Below are positions 1-33,600 of a stretch of 64,000 bases of DNA, in pieces. The translations under genes were made by a program, and so were the position numbers. Below the pieces are notes generated by a model. The model saw nothing but the letters and a program-made list of their open reading frames with translations, did not search any database and was not told the origin of the DNA. Numbering within the stretch: the first letter of the stretch is position 1; every line of letters starts with the position of its first letter. The DNA is from Hypomesus transpacificus (Eukaryota > Chordata > Actinopteri > Osmeriformes > Osmeridae), in NCBI RefSeq assembly GCF_021917145.1, contig NC_061063.1, positions 1,779,575 to 1,843,574 of the forward strand, given 5' to 3'.

Positions 1-2129
1 TGTGTGTTTGTGTATGTAACTGTGTGCGTTTGTGTGTATGTGTACACATGAGAACTCAGTGCACTACCAATTGCCACCAACGGGCACTGCACTAGTCTAT
101 CTAATTATGTATGATACCTGAAACAGTGAAGCAATTCTGCCCACCAATCCTTCTACAACCTAAGCAATTTCCTCAAAACATTTATTCTACAGTATTTTAC
201 TGGCTTGACAATGTCACATTTCAACCAAGCAACCCCTGACCCCTGACTTTGGTCATCACCCCAGGAACTGTTAGCAGCAAAGGACTGAGATCAAAAACAG
301 CAGTGACATGCTCCCGATTAGACACAACTCTTAAATCATCATTAAGTATTCGTTTTTTTACTTATTCTGCTCTGCGCTGCTCTGCTATGTTTTCTTTTGC
401 CGTATGAGAGTTAGTTTGTCAAGAGGACAGCTCCTTAGATGGAAATACAGCACAAGGACAGATTGTTATATCTCTAAGGAGCCATAATTTTCAAAGGCCT
501 TTATGTTGTGTGATGGCTGGGGTTGTCTGGGGATACAGTCAACACAGACACACACACACACTTATACACAGACAGAAAACACACACACTCATATACACAG
601 ACAGAAAACACTCACTCAGAATAAAGCATAAGTGAATTAGTTCCCCTTTGGGCTTGACTGTTTGTGCTCCCTTACATGCTAAGTTTGTTACTTCTGAAAC
701 ACTGTGAACTGGGTGATATACTACACACAGGGCCACACACGCATACATGCATATAAACACACAGGTGATGCAAATCAAACCTATATAAATGACTTTCTAA
801 CAATAACCTGTGATTGATCTGTGTGATTGACAGAGGACTTTTTCTGATCCTTCTTACAAATTTCAAAACATAAAAGATGCTTCGTTTTGAACAAAATATT
901 TAGTTTCATCAGCCAACAAGCGATACTATGTCTTGTGGTATTTGTAACATGAAACAGATGCCACCCCGCGAGACGTCTCCTGTGTCTGTAAACCCACGTT
1001 GCTCTCTGTAGAGTCCATTTCAGCTGTGTTTTCTCCATTAAGCCATCAGTTTGTTTTTGGGCGGGCAGACACAGGGGCACCTAAGGTCTTCCGTGTGCCA
1101 TGGACCCATGTGCCCCCTCCGGAACACCAGGCTGTGGCTGATTGGTCAGTTAGAGTCAACACAGGCGGAGCTGGGAGGAAGTTCTGTTTAGCTCAGCTTG
1201 TTTACCTACTTACGGTTCAGGAGATGGATTCAATGGAGTCTTTATCAAGCCTAACTGTAACTAACCGAAGTGGGTTTATGGGGGTAAATACCTTCAGAGT
1301 GAACCACAGTACCACTCATTCATATACGGGAGATCTTTCACTTGGTCCCCCACTACACCAACTCATCCACCATGGTTGGTTGAGAAGATCAGTCAAAAAA
1401 GGTCATCGGTTCAGGACCTGGAGAAGGCTCAGAGCTGAAAACCCATAGTGGGCATACGTGTCTGATTTGAGTTTCAGTTGGTACTTGGCTGAGACAAATC
1501 AAGTGCACCTAGATGTGTAGGTTTACTGTATGCGTGTGTGTCTGTGTGTGTGTGTGTGTATGTGTGAGTGTTGCCCTGTGTGTGGTACGTTCCCTAGCAG
1601 TCAGTGCTGCAGCATTACAGAGCTTGTTCCGAGGATGTTGCATTTCCCTCCTCTCTTGCTTTCTCCATTTCACTCTCGTTCTGTCCTTCTCTCTCTGTCC
1701 CATTCAGGGGCTCATCATAGCTGAGATGCCTCCACTCCTATTTTTCTGAATTGATCGCTTTGAGTTGGAGGAGGAAAAAAAAGAAAGATCGTCTCTTACT
1801 TTTCGTCACAGTGGTGCCCTTTCAGGTTCCTGGAGAGACAGACAGCTCTTTATCAAAAGCCTTGGCATCTTTCATGTGCCCCCTTCATAGACGATGCCAA
1901 AACGTTGCCACTGACGCCCAACCTATGGGAGTCTTCTCCACATTACACAATGTCGATACTCCCACAGCAAAGTGATATGAATGCAAGCACAGATATGTTC
2001 CCGCAGTTAACCTCCTTATTTCACCAGAACACATATCACTCTGACTGTGCCGCCCTATCTTGGCTGCTGTCCACTCTCTGACTGGGAAACACTTAACCTT
2101 TAGGATGCTCATGGAACGCTTCCCAGTCT

Positions 2130-2360
2130 GCCCACAGCTAGCTTGTCCTCTAACTATCCTGGCCGCTTGCTAGCCTGTCCGCTACATTAGTTAACCTGCC
2201 TTCTAGTTAACCTGCCCCCTATCTGACTAGCCTTCTAGCTAACCTGCCCTTTAGCTAACCTGGCCATTTGCTAGCTTTTGTGCTAGCTGGCCTGCTAGCC
2301 TGGCAGGCTGATCCACCTGGAGAGAGAGTACAGATCTGAAGCTAGCTGGCTAGCTTTAGC
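2130..2360. repeat. Degenerate short tandem repeat based on CTAGCTAACCTGCC
   Basis: GCTAGC, TTAACCTGCC and CTAGCTAACCTG recur at roughly 20-bp spacing through this stretch. No other structure. Confidence 0.6.
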
Positions 2361-4559
2361 GGGATTGCGGGAGTAGATTAGTACTTAGGATCCATACATG
2401 CATGACTGAAACTACCTGTGAGGAATGAGGATGTTACAACAGTACTGAGTATGTTATTTATATTAACATACAGTTATCAACTGTGCACCCTGGAGTCTGA
2501 AGACAAGTCATTTCCCCAGGCACAGACTGAATGACCAATTAGTTCTGTTGGGCTGGGCTGTTGCGAGCCTCCATATTCACGGAGATTTGGAGAATGACAA
2601 TCATGGGTGGAGCTAATTCAATAACAGGGGGTAAGGCTAATTTATCCCAGACACCGACACTGAAGGGCTTTCTTTCCAACTGCAGCTGGCCTCATCAACA
2701 AGGCTGGGTCACCCAACTGTCATTAACGCACTTCTTCTGGTCACTATCTTGCACATAGCATAGCAAATGGCCTGTGACAGTTATACTACACATATTTTAT
2801 ATTACAGAATTGTCTATTAGAAATGTTTGGTAATTTACTGTACGTTTTATCATTTTCTTTTATAGCCCTTGTTTCATTTTTCGTATATTTCTACGTCTAT
2901 GTTCATCAACCCACCAAAGGTAAGTCCTTTATTGTGTAAACTTGGTAATAAACCGGATTCTGATTCTAATTCTAGAACTCTGAACCATTTTAGATCCCAG
3001 AAAAAGGGGCAATGTGATGAAGCTGGGAGTATTGGGATTCACTGTTAGCTAGCCTGTCTCCTTGTGTTTTCTGAAACATGGATCAGGACAGTCTGCGGGT
3101 CCTCATCTCTATCTCTCTTTCTATACCTCTCACCCCTCTCTCTACTGTCTCTCCTTCTTTCTCTCCCTCTCTCTCCCTCTCCCCTACCTCTCTTTAATGT
3201 CTCTCCCCTCTCTTCGTGTTAAAAGGTCATGTTTTCCAGCTGTCCTGTCCAGCAGACGTCCAACAGCCAAGGAATGCCATCCGAAGACGAACGAGCGGAA
3301 AAAAGACAGAACAAGAATGGGAGAATTGTGACCTGTCTTGTAAAGTCAGCGGCCATGTCTCTCTCTCTCTCTCTTCCTTCTCCCTCTCCCTTACTCCCTC
3401 CCTCCTTCCCTTCCTTCTCCCCCTGCCTTCCCTCAAACTCCCTCCCTCTCTCTCTGAGGGGTGATAGCAGGCTGATGTTTCTTGATGTTCTTCCAGTCCC
3501 TGGTCTACCTCCTGAAGATGGACAAAACAGGGTTTTCCCAGAACTCCTAACATATGGCCTTTACTGTGTGGCTTACTCCAGCCACAGGGCACCAGGACCG
3601 CCTCTCCGAAAAATATATTTGCAACATATCAGTATACTTTTCAGTATCAGAAAGGTAGATCAAACGTTGAGGCATGAAGCGTATATTATGTTTTTTTAAA
3701 ACATTAAACAAACCGACATGAGAAACAACGTGTTAAAGTGCTGCCTGATTGTACAACATGATAAAATACAAACCCACTATTCTAAAATGTAGTAGTTTAG
3801 ATAGTGTACACCTTTATCTTTATCCTGTACATAAGGCATTCAAAGTAAGCAGAACCCTTTGATGTGCATGCACAACATTTCTACCAGACACATCTGGGTG
3901 TATTCCCATGATGCACCACAGCAAGAGTCCTTTGCTTGCTATCGCCGAGTGAGCAGCAGGGATTTGTCATTTGTGTCTTTCTTCTGAAAAATCGCGTCCA
4001 CATGGTGCTGTTGTTGCATGGCCTTCCTGGGGTTGAGAGCCAAGCCCAGTGTGATGTAAACCTTAAGAGTCCTATACCTTACTCTTATTGTAACAGCTTG
4101 AACTGTTTACACAGTACAGCACTAATGCAGTTACACAAAGTAACAAAGAAAACATGCGCGCACATGCACATCCATACAAACACACGTATCCAGACACACA
4201 CGAATGTATCTGTGCACACGTGTGGCACAGACGTGACCGAGTCTTGGCCTGGAGTGTTGGTTTGACCCAAGAGTTTCAGGGGTCAGGGGAGAGGGTGGAC
4301 ATAACTGGCCACACAGAGAGATATGTGCCATTCATGATTTTCACACTCCTCTCCTCCTCTCTCATCTTATCTCTCCTTTCCTCCTCTGTCCTCTCACCTT
4401 TTCCTCTCCTCTTCCCCTCGTCTCCTGAAAGACTGAGTCTTCGAATGAGTCTTGTGATACATTAAGGCTGTCGTAGCATAGCCTGTACTCTAACCTTAAC
4501 CCTGCACAAAGTAAGGAAGACTGACAGCTGAATCCTCTCTCATATACATATATATATAT

Positions 4560-4715
4560 TACACACATATACACACTAACACGCATGTACACACCGATGC
4601 ATGTACACACACATGCACACACACAAACACGCACGTACACACAAATGCTCGTACACACACATACACGCACGTACACACAGATGCACGTTCACACACATAC
4701 ACACGCATGCATACT
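4560..4715. repeat. CA-rich degenerate microsatellite
   Basis: CACAYRCAC-type repeats with GTACACACA and ATGCAC variants. Non-coding. Confidence 0.85.
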
Positions 4716-5157
4716 GTCAGGAGGTTACCCTGGGCTCAGAGCCCGACAGACAGGCCCGATAGACCAGCGCACACACACTCATAAAAACATGATACTCCGT
4801 GATGTAACACATCCAGTCACTCTCCATTTAGGAGACGTGCTGGAGTGGAGAGCATCGTCTGATTCAAACAGGGGCAGGCTCGCTCGCATCAGATTGCATC
4901 TCTAAAACATGCAAGCCGTTGAGAGGGCGAGAGAGAGACATAGTGGAAGAGAAGCAGAGAGAGAGAGTGATGTAAAGACAGACCAAATAGGTCGAAAGAG
5001 ATGAAGAGAGAGATAGCGAGAGAGGTAAAGAGAAAGAGATGAGAGAAAGATGTGGGGAGATGTAGATAGAGGAAGGAGCTGCAGAGAGAGATGCAGAAAG
5101 AGAGTGGAGCTAAAAAGGAGAGAGCTAGACAGAGGGGCAGGGAGAGACGTAGAAATA

Positions 5158-5520
5158 GAGACAAGGTTTTTAATAAACGACTCATTTTATAACTACGGGG
5201 GGGATCGATCATTTAGAGCAGTGGCTCCTTGGCTGTGGAATGTCTTGCCTCCCTGTCTATGGTGTGCGACTTCTGCCGAAGCTTTTAGAAAGCAATTGAA
5301 GACCGCTATTCAAGCAGGCTTTTTGTTAGTCAAGGGTTTTTTATGGTTGTTTGTTATGTTTTCTATACAAAATGTTCTTGTATCTTCATTTGTGGTGTTG
5401 TATTTCATGGCACCTCTCACAGATAAAAATCACAAAGCGCTTCACAACAAAGAAGCACTTTGTGATTTTTATCTGTGAGAGGTGCTATACAAATAAACTT
5501 TGCTTACTTACTTACTTAAG
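5158..5520 (+). mobile_element. 3' end of a non-LTR retrotransposon (LINE)
   Basis: About 55 codons (5160-5325) give GGDRSFRAVAPWLWNVLPP..., with ATSAEAFRKQLKTAI, the typical C-terminal tail of L2/Rex-type reverse transcriptases (APRLWN-type motif, FK.QLKT). This is followed by GTGCTATACAAATAAACTTTG and a TTAC repeat tail, as at LINE 3' ends. Severely 5'-truncated. Confidence 0.65.
5410..5485. repeat. 34-bp inverted repeat at the LINE 3' end
   Basis: Left arm 5410-5443 and right arm 5452-5485, with an 8-nt loop (ACAACAAA). They pair at 33 of 34 positions; the one mismatch would be a G-U pair in RNA. Confidence 0.92.
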
Positions 5521-7923
5521 ATAAAGAGGAGAGATAAGTCGAGAGCGATTTAGAGAAAGAGTGATGTGGAGAGAGGTAAAGAGTGAGAGACAGAAGTTCT
5601 GTAGCATTGCTGTGTATACTTGTGCGGGGGCCGCCCTGTTCTAACACCACAGGCTTCAGAGCCTAAACACACCGGCTGTTTACAACCTGCTCCGACTATT
5701 TCCTCTCTCACACACCATACAACACACACCAGAGGGTGCATCCAGCACACAAACACAGACAGACACACGTGCACCAGATGACACACAGACACACACACCA
5801 GACGGCACATCCATCACTCCACACATCCAGGGCATTAGCCGAACATGAAATGAGCAGAACAGATTTGTCCGCCCCCTCTCTCTCTCCCTCCATCTATTCT
5901 CCTCCATTCTCCAATATCTTTTCTCTCTCTCTCCCTCTGCCTCCCACCCTGTCCTCCTCCATCCTCTCTCTCTCTCCATCTCTCTTTGCACCTTTGTATC
6001 TTTTCTCACCATTCCCCTCCCAGTCCTTTCCTCTCCTCTTCCACCCACCCACCCACCCTCCCTCCCTCCGTCCTCCCCCTCCTCCTCCACCAACCCTCCT
6101 TCTCTCGCAGCCCTGTGACGAAGTCGAAACACGCCAAGATAGGTTTTCTTTGGCTGCTAACGAGTCCCTCAGGGTGGTTCCCAGGGTGAAGCGTGTTTAG
6201 CAAACACAGGAAACAGAGCTGGTAGTGAAGGTGGAGAAACAAACGGACCAGGGCCTCCAGAGTGGCTTAGCAGGGCTCCATCTGTGCATTAGTGATGTAT
6301 TAATTGAAAAATGTCGTTTGCGACGTGACCCTTGACCCCTGGGCATGGCTTGGGAGTGTCAAAGGCACCTCTGCAGTCTGCTCCTACTGCTGGCGGGGAG
6401 AAGGGTTCGGGGGGTGTGTGTGTGTGGGGGGGGTCCTCCCGCTTCCACAGATGTGTTGGAACAGGAACAATTCCGGGTTCCCTGGGGTCTGTCAGGCAGA
6501 CAGACAGGCAGACAGACAGACAGACAGACAGACAGATAGTTTGGCTTCCGTACACAGGAGGGTACAAACACACATACACACACCACTTGTCTATCCCCAC
6601 TTTCCCAAAAAGGTTCTTGTCACTGACCAAAATAAAACTGACAATACCTGGTTACAGTGCACGTGGTTTTCACTAAGATCAAACAGCATCTCAGGTCACC
6701 CTCAGAAACCATAAACAGCGTTGACGAGTCCGTGGGGCGCAGTCGTCCCTTTGAGCAACATGGCTCGACCATAAACCTTGCCAGCCCCGGCCTCTCATCA
6801 CCTGTGCTGACAGGGAGACTGCCACCCCTCTGTTGTCCTCACAGGGTGTTAATGGGTGGACTACAAACCAATGGACTACAAGTCCCAGATGTCAACACCT
6901 AATCATACTGTCACAATGGTGGCAACCATGATCGTATTGCTGAGGAGCGAAGCATAATTCATCTGAAGTGATTTAAACCTCAGGGTTCTTGTGTTATAAG
7001 ATGCTATGGTTTGTGGATCCCAAGCGTTCAAGGTTCTAAGGTTCCATGGTCCTTCAGTTATACACTCTAAGGTGTTGGGAAGGGTGTAGAACTGCTGCTG
7101 GTGGAAAACCATGTAGCCAATTAGACATCAGTTCTCCCTCCACGCCCCCTGAACCCACCCCTACCACCTGCCCTGGGGTCCGTGTACGGGTCCTCAGGAG
7201 GGTCAATCAGGCTTTTTCTGCTTTGTTTACACTGCTACAATGTGTTTCAGTGAGTCTAATAGGAAGTTGACATGAATAATTACAACTGAATGGAAGCTAT
7301 AGGGGACCCAGTCAGGCTAAAAGACAGGAGGGAGTGCAGGCCTGTTCATGACATCTGCATTTACTGTAAGTTTCCATGGATTCACACTGTACGACATCTA
7401 TAAGGGTCTTTCCTGTTTAGGGACAGACTCTTCAATGGATCCCTGAGGAAGTTCTTTCAGGTTTTACCATCTGCCAGAGCTACTGTTGTCAGTCAAGGCT
7501 TTGAAACACTGACCTCAGGTTCTCCCGAAGGCCCTGAAATCTGATTTCACCAACACCACAAATGAAATTGGGTTTAACCGTTTGTGTCTTATTTTTATGA
7601 GACCAAAGAGAACTCAAAGAAGATGCTTGCTTATTGCAAAACTATCTCAGACGAAATACACTAGTGCCCCACATGGGCGAATACACCGCTAAATACGACA
7701 GGCATAAAAATAGTGATGTTTGTATCAACTGCCAGACCAGAACAAAGGGAGAATAAGGAGAAATATCTCACTAGCGTCATAAAACCAGGGTCCAGGAGGA
7801 GACAGAGACCCAGTTCAAAAGATATTAAAGATCAGCCCTAAGTCGGTCAAAACATCTAAAATATCAGATGTTTTCCTTCGAAATCCTCCGCCCAAAAGGG
7901 ACCCGTAAAGCACATAGAATTAC

Positions 7924-7926
<3 letters not shown>
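5521..7926. other. Intergenic, no supported gene
   Basis: CT-rich (5870-6110) and CA-rich (5710-5830) low-complexity sequence, a CAGA repeat and otherwise unique sequence. No exon pairs with good splice sites were recognised. Confidence 0.55.
6496..6540. repeat. (CAGA)n microsatellite
   Basis: About ten CAGA units with CAGG variants. Confidence 0.9.
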
Positions 7927-7969
<43 letters not shown>

Positions 7970-8131
7970 GGGAAAGAAATGGGTAAGTCAGAAAGGGAAC
8001 GAAAGAGATAGAAAGGGAAAGATGGGTAAGAGAATTACAGAGGTAGAGAGAGGGAAAGGTGGTTGAGTGAGACGGTATGGGATTGGAAGAGAGGGGGTGT
8101 GTAAGACAGTGGGAGAGTGTGAGAATCAGTG

Positions 8132-8219
<88 letters not shown>

Positions 8220-8246
8220 AGAGTGGGAGAGTGAGAGAAATCATGA

Positions 8247-8300
<54 letters not shown>

Positions 8301-9167
8301 AAAAATTCTTGAAGTATGAGAAAACTTTACTGCTCCCCTCCCCTCTTTCCTTCTTTCTGTCTCCTCTCTCCAATCCCCCCCACCCCCCTCTTTCGATTTC
8401 CCTCTCTTTCTGTTGGTCAGTCAATCAGGTCTTTTTTAAGACAAGAGAGAAGGAGTGCCTGCTGGACAGACTGACAGACAGACAGAGGATCAGAGGTGGT
8501 GGAGATCTGCACAGGTAAGACCACTCTGCTCTATTTTCTATTCTGGCAATGCTTCTGCTCAAACATGAAACAAGACTTGCATCACTAAACTGACCAAGAC
8601 AAAGTCTGATCCATCTATGCAATATGTATTATTGATTATTATGAGTTGAGTGGATTGAATGACTTGAGCATCCTGTCTGTGCACATCTATACACACAGCG
8701 TGTTGGAGTGGACAAGGTAGAATGTATTCACACGGCATGTTGAAGTTGACAATGGTGGTAGAATGAGTTCATGAAGCAACTGTGGCAGAAACTTTGCTAT
8801 GGCTAGGATATCATTTATAATATCTGGATTTGAAGTGAGAATCATTTGATCATGGTCTGAAGTGTGTTTCATGGTGTCTGTCTAGTCTAGTCTCCAATAA
8901 AGCTTAGCAGGGTGTCAGTGGTGCTGCCACAGGAAAACATGCTGTCATCATGATCAACTGTCATCTGACTGTTTGTCGACTGTTTGTCTGTTGTAAGCTT
9001 TCGCCTGTGTGCTCTAGAGGGTACGTCTTTCGATGTGAGGGAAATTTGATTTCAAGGCAGAGTCAGACTGAGAGAGAGACAGAGAGATAAACAGACAGAT
9101 GCAAAGAGAGAGAGAGACGGAGAGAAACTGTGAGACACAAACCCGGGGAGAGAAAGAGAGACAGTGA

Positions 9168-9245
<78 letters not shown>

Positions 9246-9269
9246 GAGACAGTGAGAGACACAGTGAGT

Positions 9270-9321
<52 letters not shown>

Positions 9322-9345
9322 CAGAGAGAGAGAAAGAGAGAGAGG
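7927..9345. repeat. Cluster of long (GA)n microsatellites
   Basis: Main tracts at 7927-7971, 8134-8214, 8250-8296, 9168-9241 and 9277-9333, all GA on the + strand, separated by purine-rich sequence. Apparent Ser-Leu and Arg-Glu open frames here are artefacts. Confidence 0.95.
8430..8514 (+). other. Possible 5' non-coding exon of the tenascin gene
   Basis: A short unique segment ends with a strong splice donor, CACAG|GTAAGA, at 8514/8515. It sits 3.9 kb upstream of the tenascin start codon and just downstream of long GA tracts, with a TTTTTTAAG stretch around 8432. No other gene nearby needs it. The link to the tenascin gene is inference from position and donor only. Confidence 0.3.
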
Positions 9346-9989
9346 GAGACACAGTGAGACTGGACTGGAGAGGATGAAGCTCAAGGATGCCGAGTGATTA
9401 AGAAACGGTTTATGGCACATTTGACATTTCTATTACCCTCCTCTGAGAGCGCTCCAACCACAGTGCTCCCAGCAGCCGCCAGAGACAGGTATTTACAAGG
9501 TAATTGTGGAATGATGTCAGACCTGCCTGGTCTATCCCAGTTCCAGACGCACACAGTAAAACCATGAAGGACTGAGACACACCAGAAACACGGTGTTAAA
9601 ATCATCTTGGCTGTCAGTCGTAGAGGTTGAGGCAGTGGAACAGTAGCCGTCCTGACACTTTCAAAGTGCAGAAGGTGATTTCTGTTGTGGGTTTTTTCCC
9701 CTTCCTTCCTTGACCCTCTTCCACTGGTTCTCCTCCTGTCCTCCCTCCCTATCTGACTCTCTGGAAGAGAGTAGCTGGTGTGGGAGGTATTGTTGCTGTG
9801 GTATTCCAGAGCCGATGAGGACTGTAAACTAAGAGATTTATTACAGTTTGACGGGGATGGGAAGAGAGGAGGTGGGTGAGAGGAGGAGAGGAACGAGCGA
9901 TGAGCGATGAGCGAGGAGAGGAGTGGAAAGGACAAACGGGGATGGAGAGGAGAGGAAAGATGAGCAAAGGAAGAGAGAGGAGGGGAGCG

Positions 9990-10905
9990 GAGAGACACAG
10001 AAGGAGAGGAGGGATGTGCTGTGGTGGAGAGGAAGGGAAAGACAGGGAAGGAGAGGAGGGATGTGCTGTGGTGGAGAGGAAGGGAGAGACAGGGAAGGAG
10101 GGGAGGGATATGCTGTGGTGGAGAGGAAGGGAGAGACAGGGAAAGAGAGGAGGGATATGCTGTGGTGGAGAGGAAGGGAGAGACAGGGAAGGAGCGGAGG
10201 GATGTGCTGTGGTGGAGAGGAAGGGAGAGACAGGGAAGGAGGGGAGGGATGTGCTGTGGTGGAGAGGAAGGGAGATACAGGGAAGGAGAGGAGGGAGGTG
10301 CTGTGGTGGAGAGGAAGGGAGAGACAGGGAAGGAGAGGAGGGATGTGCTGTGGTGGAGAGGAAGGGAGAGACAGGGAAGGAGGGGAGGGATATGCTGTGG
10401 TGGAGAGGAAGGGAGAGACAGGGAAGGAGAGGAGGGATGTGCTGTGATGGAGAGGAAGGGAGAGACAGGGAAGGAGAGGAGGGATGTGCTGTGGTGGAGA
10501 GGAAGGGAGAGACAGGGAAGGAGAGGAGGGATGTGCTGTGGTGGAGAGGAAGGGAGAGACAGGGAAGGAGGGGAGGGATGTGCTGTGGTGGAGAGGAAGG
10601 GAGATACAGGGAAGGAGAGGAGGGATGTGCTGTGGTGGAGAGGAAGGGAGAGACAGGGAAGGAGAGGAGGGATGTGCTGTGGTGGAGAGGAAGGGAGAGA
10701 CAGGGAAGGAGAGGAGGGATGTGCTATGGTGGAGAGGAAAGGAAAGACAGGGAAGGAGAGGAGGGATGTGCTGTGGTGGAGAGGAAGGGAGAGACAGGGA
10801 AGGAGAGGAGGGATGTGCTATGGTGGAGAGGAAAGGAGAGACAGGGAAGGAGAGGAGGGATGTGCTGTGGTGGAGAGGAAGGGAGAGACAGGGAAGGAGA
10901 GGACA
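9990..10905. repeat. 47-bp minisatellite, 19 units
   Basis: GGGATGTGCT recurs from 10011 to 10857, a distance of exactly 18 x 47 bp with no indels. Units differ only by point changes (GATATGCT, GAGAGAGG/GAGGGG). It is almost all purine on the + strand. Since 47 is not a multiple of 3 and stops are absent, several frames stay open (317-371 codons); these are artefacts. Confidence 0.95.
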
Positions 10906-12364
10906 GATGGACCATGGGAGGAGAGGAGAAAGGGGATGGTGAGGAGAGATGGTCATGAAAGGGGGTGGGGATGAAAGGAGGGTGGGAGGGAGGGGGGATG
11001 TAGCGTAGCTCAGAGGGACAGCGGTAGTCTATCCCAGAGTTCCGAGTGTCTGTGAGTCTCCTCTCGTTGACAGGACGACCAATCCTCGGAGAGAGGCGAT
11101 TTACGAGTTTTTTCCAGGTCGCTGCTACCGAAAATTGAATAACCTGTTGTCATTTCCCCCCACGGTTCCTTCGTTTCCTCTTTCCTTTCTTTTTACTACG
11201 GTTCCTTAAAAACTCCCTTGTTTTTCAATCACCAAACACTTACATATTTATTTATTTATTTGTAGGTCTGTTTCCCCCACTCCGCTCCCCTCTTTGGGGA
11301 AGCATGACGTTATGCTGTTCACAAATGTTAGGAACACATTACAGGATTGAGAGATAGAGAGACAGAAAGAGAGGGGGGGGAGAAATGGAAAAAAGAGAAA
11401 AAGAAAGAAAGAGATGGAGAAAGAGAGAGAGAAGAGAGGGTCTGGTTTGTGGGTTGACTGAGTAAATAGGTGCTCTAAATTGTCTGATGTAAAAGTTATA
11501 GCTACTGCCTAAAATTAATTAAACATCAGTCAGAGTATGGGCTCAAATCCCAGATCAAAGAAATCATATTCAGTATCTTTAGTGCACTGGTTGAAATCTT
11601 ACCTTAAAGAAATTATATTTCTATCTGGTTCAAGGGTTCAAATACCAGCTCAAAGGCATAATATTTCTGTCTGGGGCAAGGGTTTCAAATCCTGGATTGA
11701 TCCTAGAACTGGCGCTAGTCACGTCGTCAACGTAAATAACAATCTGTTAACTGACTATCCTGAGAAAAGAGGACCTTTATGAGGCAAAGTTAAGAATACA
11801 TTTACAAGTCTGTAGGGCTGTAGTTTGATTCGTCTCCAGACTAGCCTGGGGTACCGATGGACTGACTGGGAAGGTGTAATGGTAGGAAACCTGGAAGCTT
11901 TGGGTCACATAAAACTGAGCTGGTTTTCAAGTATACAAAGCGAAGCAAACGTATTCTTTCCATGTCGAGTCTATGCTGACCTGCTGTGCTGGCCCATAAA
12001 CAACTAATGGCCTATTTGTGCTAATTGTGTACCAAAATCATGGTTTTGCTGTGGTAATGTGAATCCAGGTTGTGAGTGTGACTAACTGTCTGCTGTTCCT
12101 GTAAAGGCAGACCTTGTGGACACAACAGAGACGAAGACAAAGGGGGAGTACCTAGAAAATAAGGACAAATCAGAAGAGAGATTCTCTTCACCTGTGCTAA
12201 ACATACCTTGACTAACAGACAAATCTACCCTTCAGTTTCTCCATTGGCCTACATAGCTGTCAATCACTTTGAGGACTACCATTTGCGACATCTCAATCGA
12301 TAAAGACGATAGTCCCTCCTCCTTCCCTTTAACTGAAGACTTGTTCCCTTTTCCTGTCAAAAAC
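10906..12364. other. Upstream region of the tenascin gene
   Basis: Purine-rich (11345-11440), then AT-richer sequence with the B-box-like repeat. A possible acceptor (CCCTTCAG at about 12232) could start the exon that carries the tenascin ATG. Confidence 0.45.
11539..11700. repeat. Degenerate tandem repeat of about 46-50 bp with B-box-like motifs
   Basis: Three and a half units starting near 11539, 11589, 11635 and 11681: GGCTCAAATCCCAGATCAAAG, GGTTGAAATC, GGTTCAAATACCAGCTCAAAG and GGTTTCAAATCC. The start of each unit resembles the tRNA B box. Confidence 0.6.
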
Positions 12365-32662
<20,298 letters not shown>

Positions 32663-33318
32663 GGGGGCAGGAGACTGAGGAGGAGGGAGGCACTCTTTGT
32701 GAACACATGCACACACACTCTCAAACATCCACACACACAAGCTCACACACATTCTCAAACATCCACACACACACAAACACTCACATACACTCCCAAACGT
32801 CCATGCGCACACCCCATCTTAAACGTCCGCAAACAAACATTCTCACACACACACACACACCCTCTCAAACGTCAACACATTCAATTTTCACACACATTCT
32901 CTTACCGAACTGTCACAGAACACACTCCTACTTGCTAGTTTAAGAATATCACGGTGCCTTGTCCAAATCCAAGATTAAAGCAGACCTTTTTTCAAATGTA
33001 TAGAGGACAGTTATCAGTATCTTACTGTATATTGTACAGATTCTAGATTATAATGTTTTAGTTTTGTTTTTTGCTATTTCCACGCTGTTCTTTAGATTTT
33101 GTACTTATCTACGCGTTGTGACACCACTCATGTCAGCTGTAAAAAATATATGCACTGTCCTCTCTCAATGACGGTCGAGTGTAGGAATGAGCGGGTGAAT
33201 GACGTCTTTCTGTTCGTACTTGACTGATAATTATCAACTTTCTGTTTTGTCTCTGTGTACTTGTCGTTTGGTCTTTGAGTTGCTGTGTTGCCCCTGGTAA
33301 GGCTACAAAAAAAAACGA

Positions 33319-33324
33319 AATAAA
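33319..33324 (+). terminator. Polyadenylation signal, tenascin gene
   Basis: AATAAA 657 bp after the tenascin stop codon, in an A-rich context, and before the next gene starts at 33601. Confidence 0.6.
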
Positions 33325-33600
33325 AGGTGAAAAGAGAATGTATTTGTTTTAACTGACTATTTTTACATTCATGTCAGAGGTCATATATGTGAGTTATAGT
33401 AGTATTGTAGTACAGTACTTTCTATGTTGATGGGGATGATGATGACGACTCAGTATTCTTTGAAAACAAAGTAATACGTGCTCTGGAATGTTCTTCCCCT
33501 CATGCATTGTGACACACCGATGTGTTGTCAAGGCCTCTGATGTGAAAGATTGGGAGAACACTCACATGCCCACTCACCGAGAACAGGCAGAATAGCAGCC

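Larger units (their letters stand above)
1..5157. other. Intergenic, no supported gene
   Basis: Contains CA/TG microsatellites (1-50, 541-600, 1530-1570), CT-rich stretches (3100-3200, 3355-3460, 4340-4420) and the GCTAGC repeat. The longest open frame (999-1448, +, 149 codons) has no recognisable domain and no splice or promoter support. Confidence 0.6.

Noticed and set aside
999..1448. 149-codon open frame
   Set aside because: No recognisable domain and no supporting signals; kept only as a remark on the intergenic stretch.
8035..9420. Ser-Leu and Arg-Glu repeat proteins
   Set aside because: Translations of (GA)n/(CT)n tracts.
9841..10974. Open frames of 317-371 codons on both strands
   Set aside because: Product of the 47-bp minisatellite, whose unit has no stop codon in several frames; protein is a pure repeat.
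12269..12364. Upstream in-frame ATG of the tenascin gene as the true start
   Set aside because: Would place 32 polar residues before the hydrophobic signal peptide; the ATG at 12365 starts directly at the leader.
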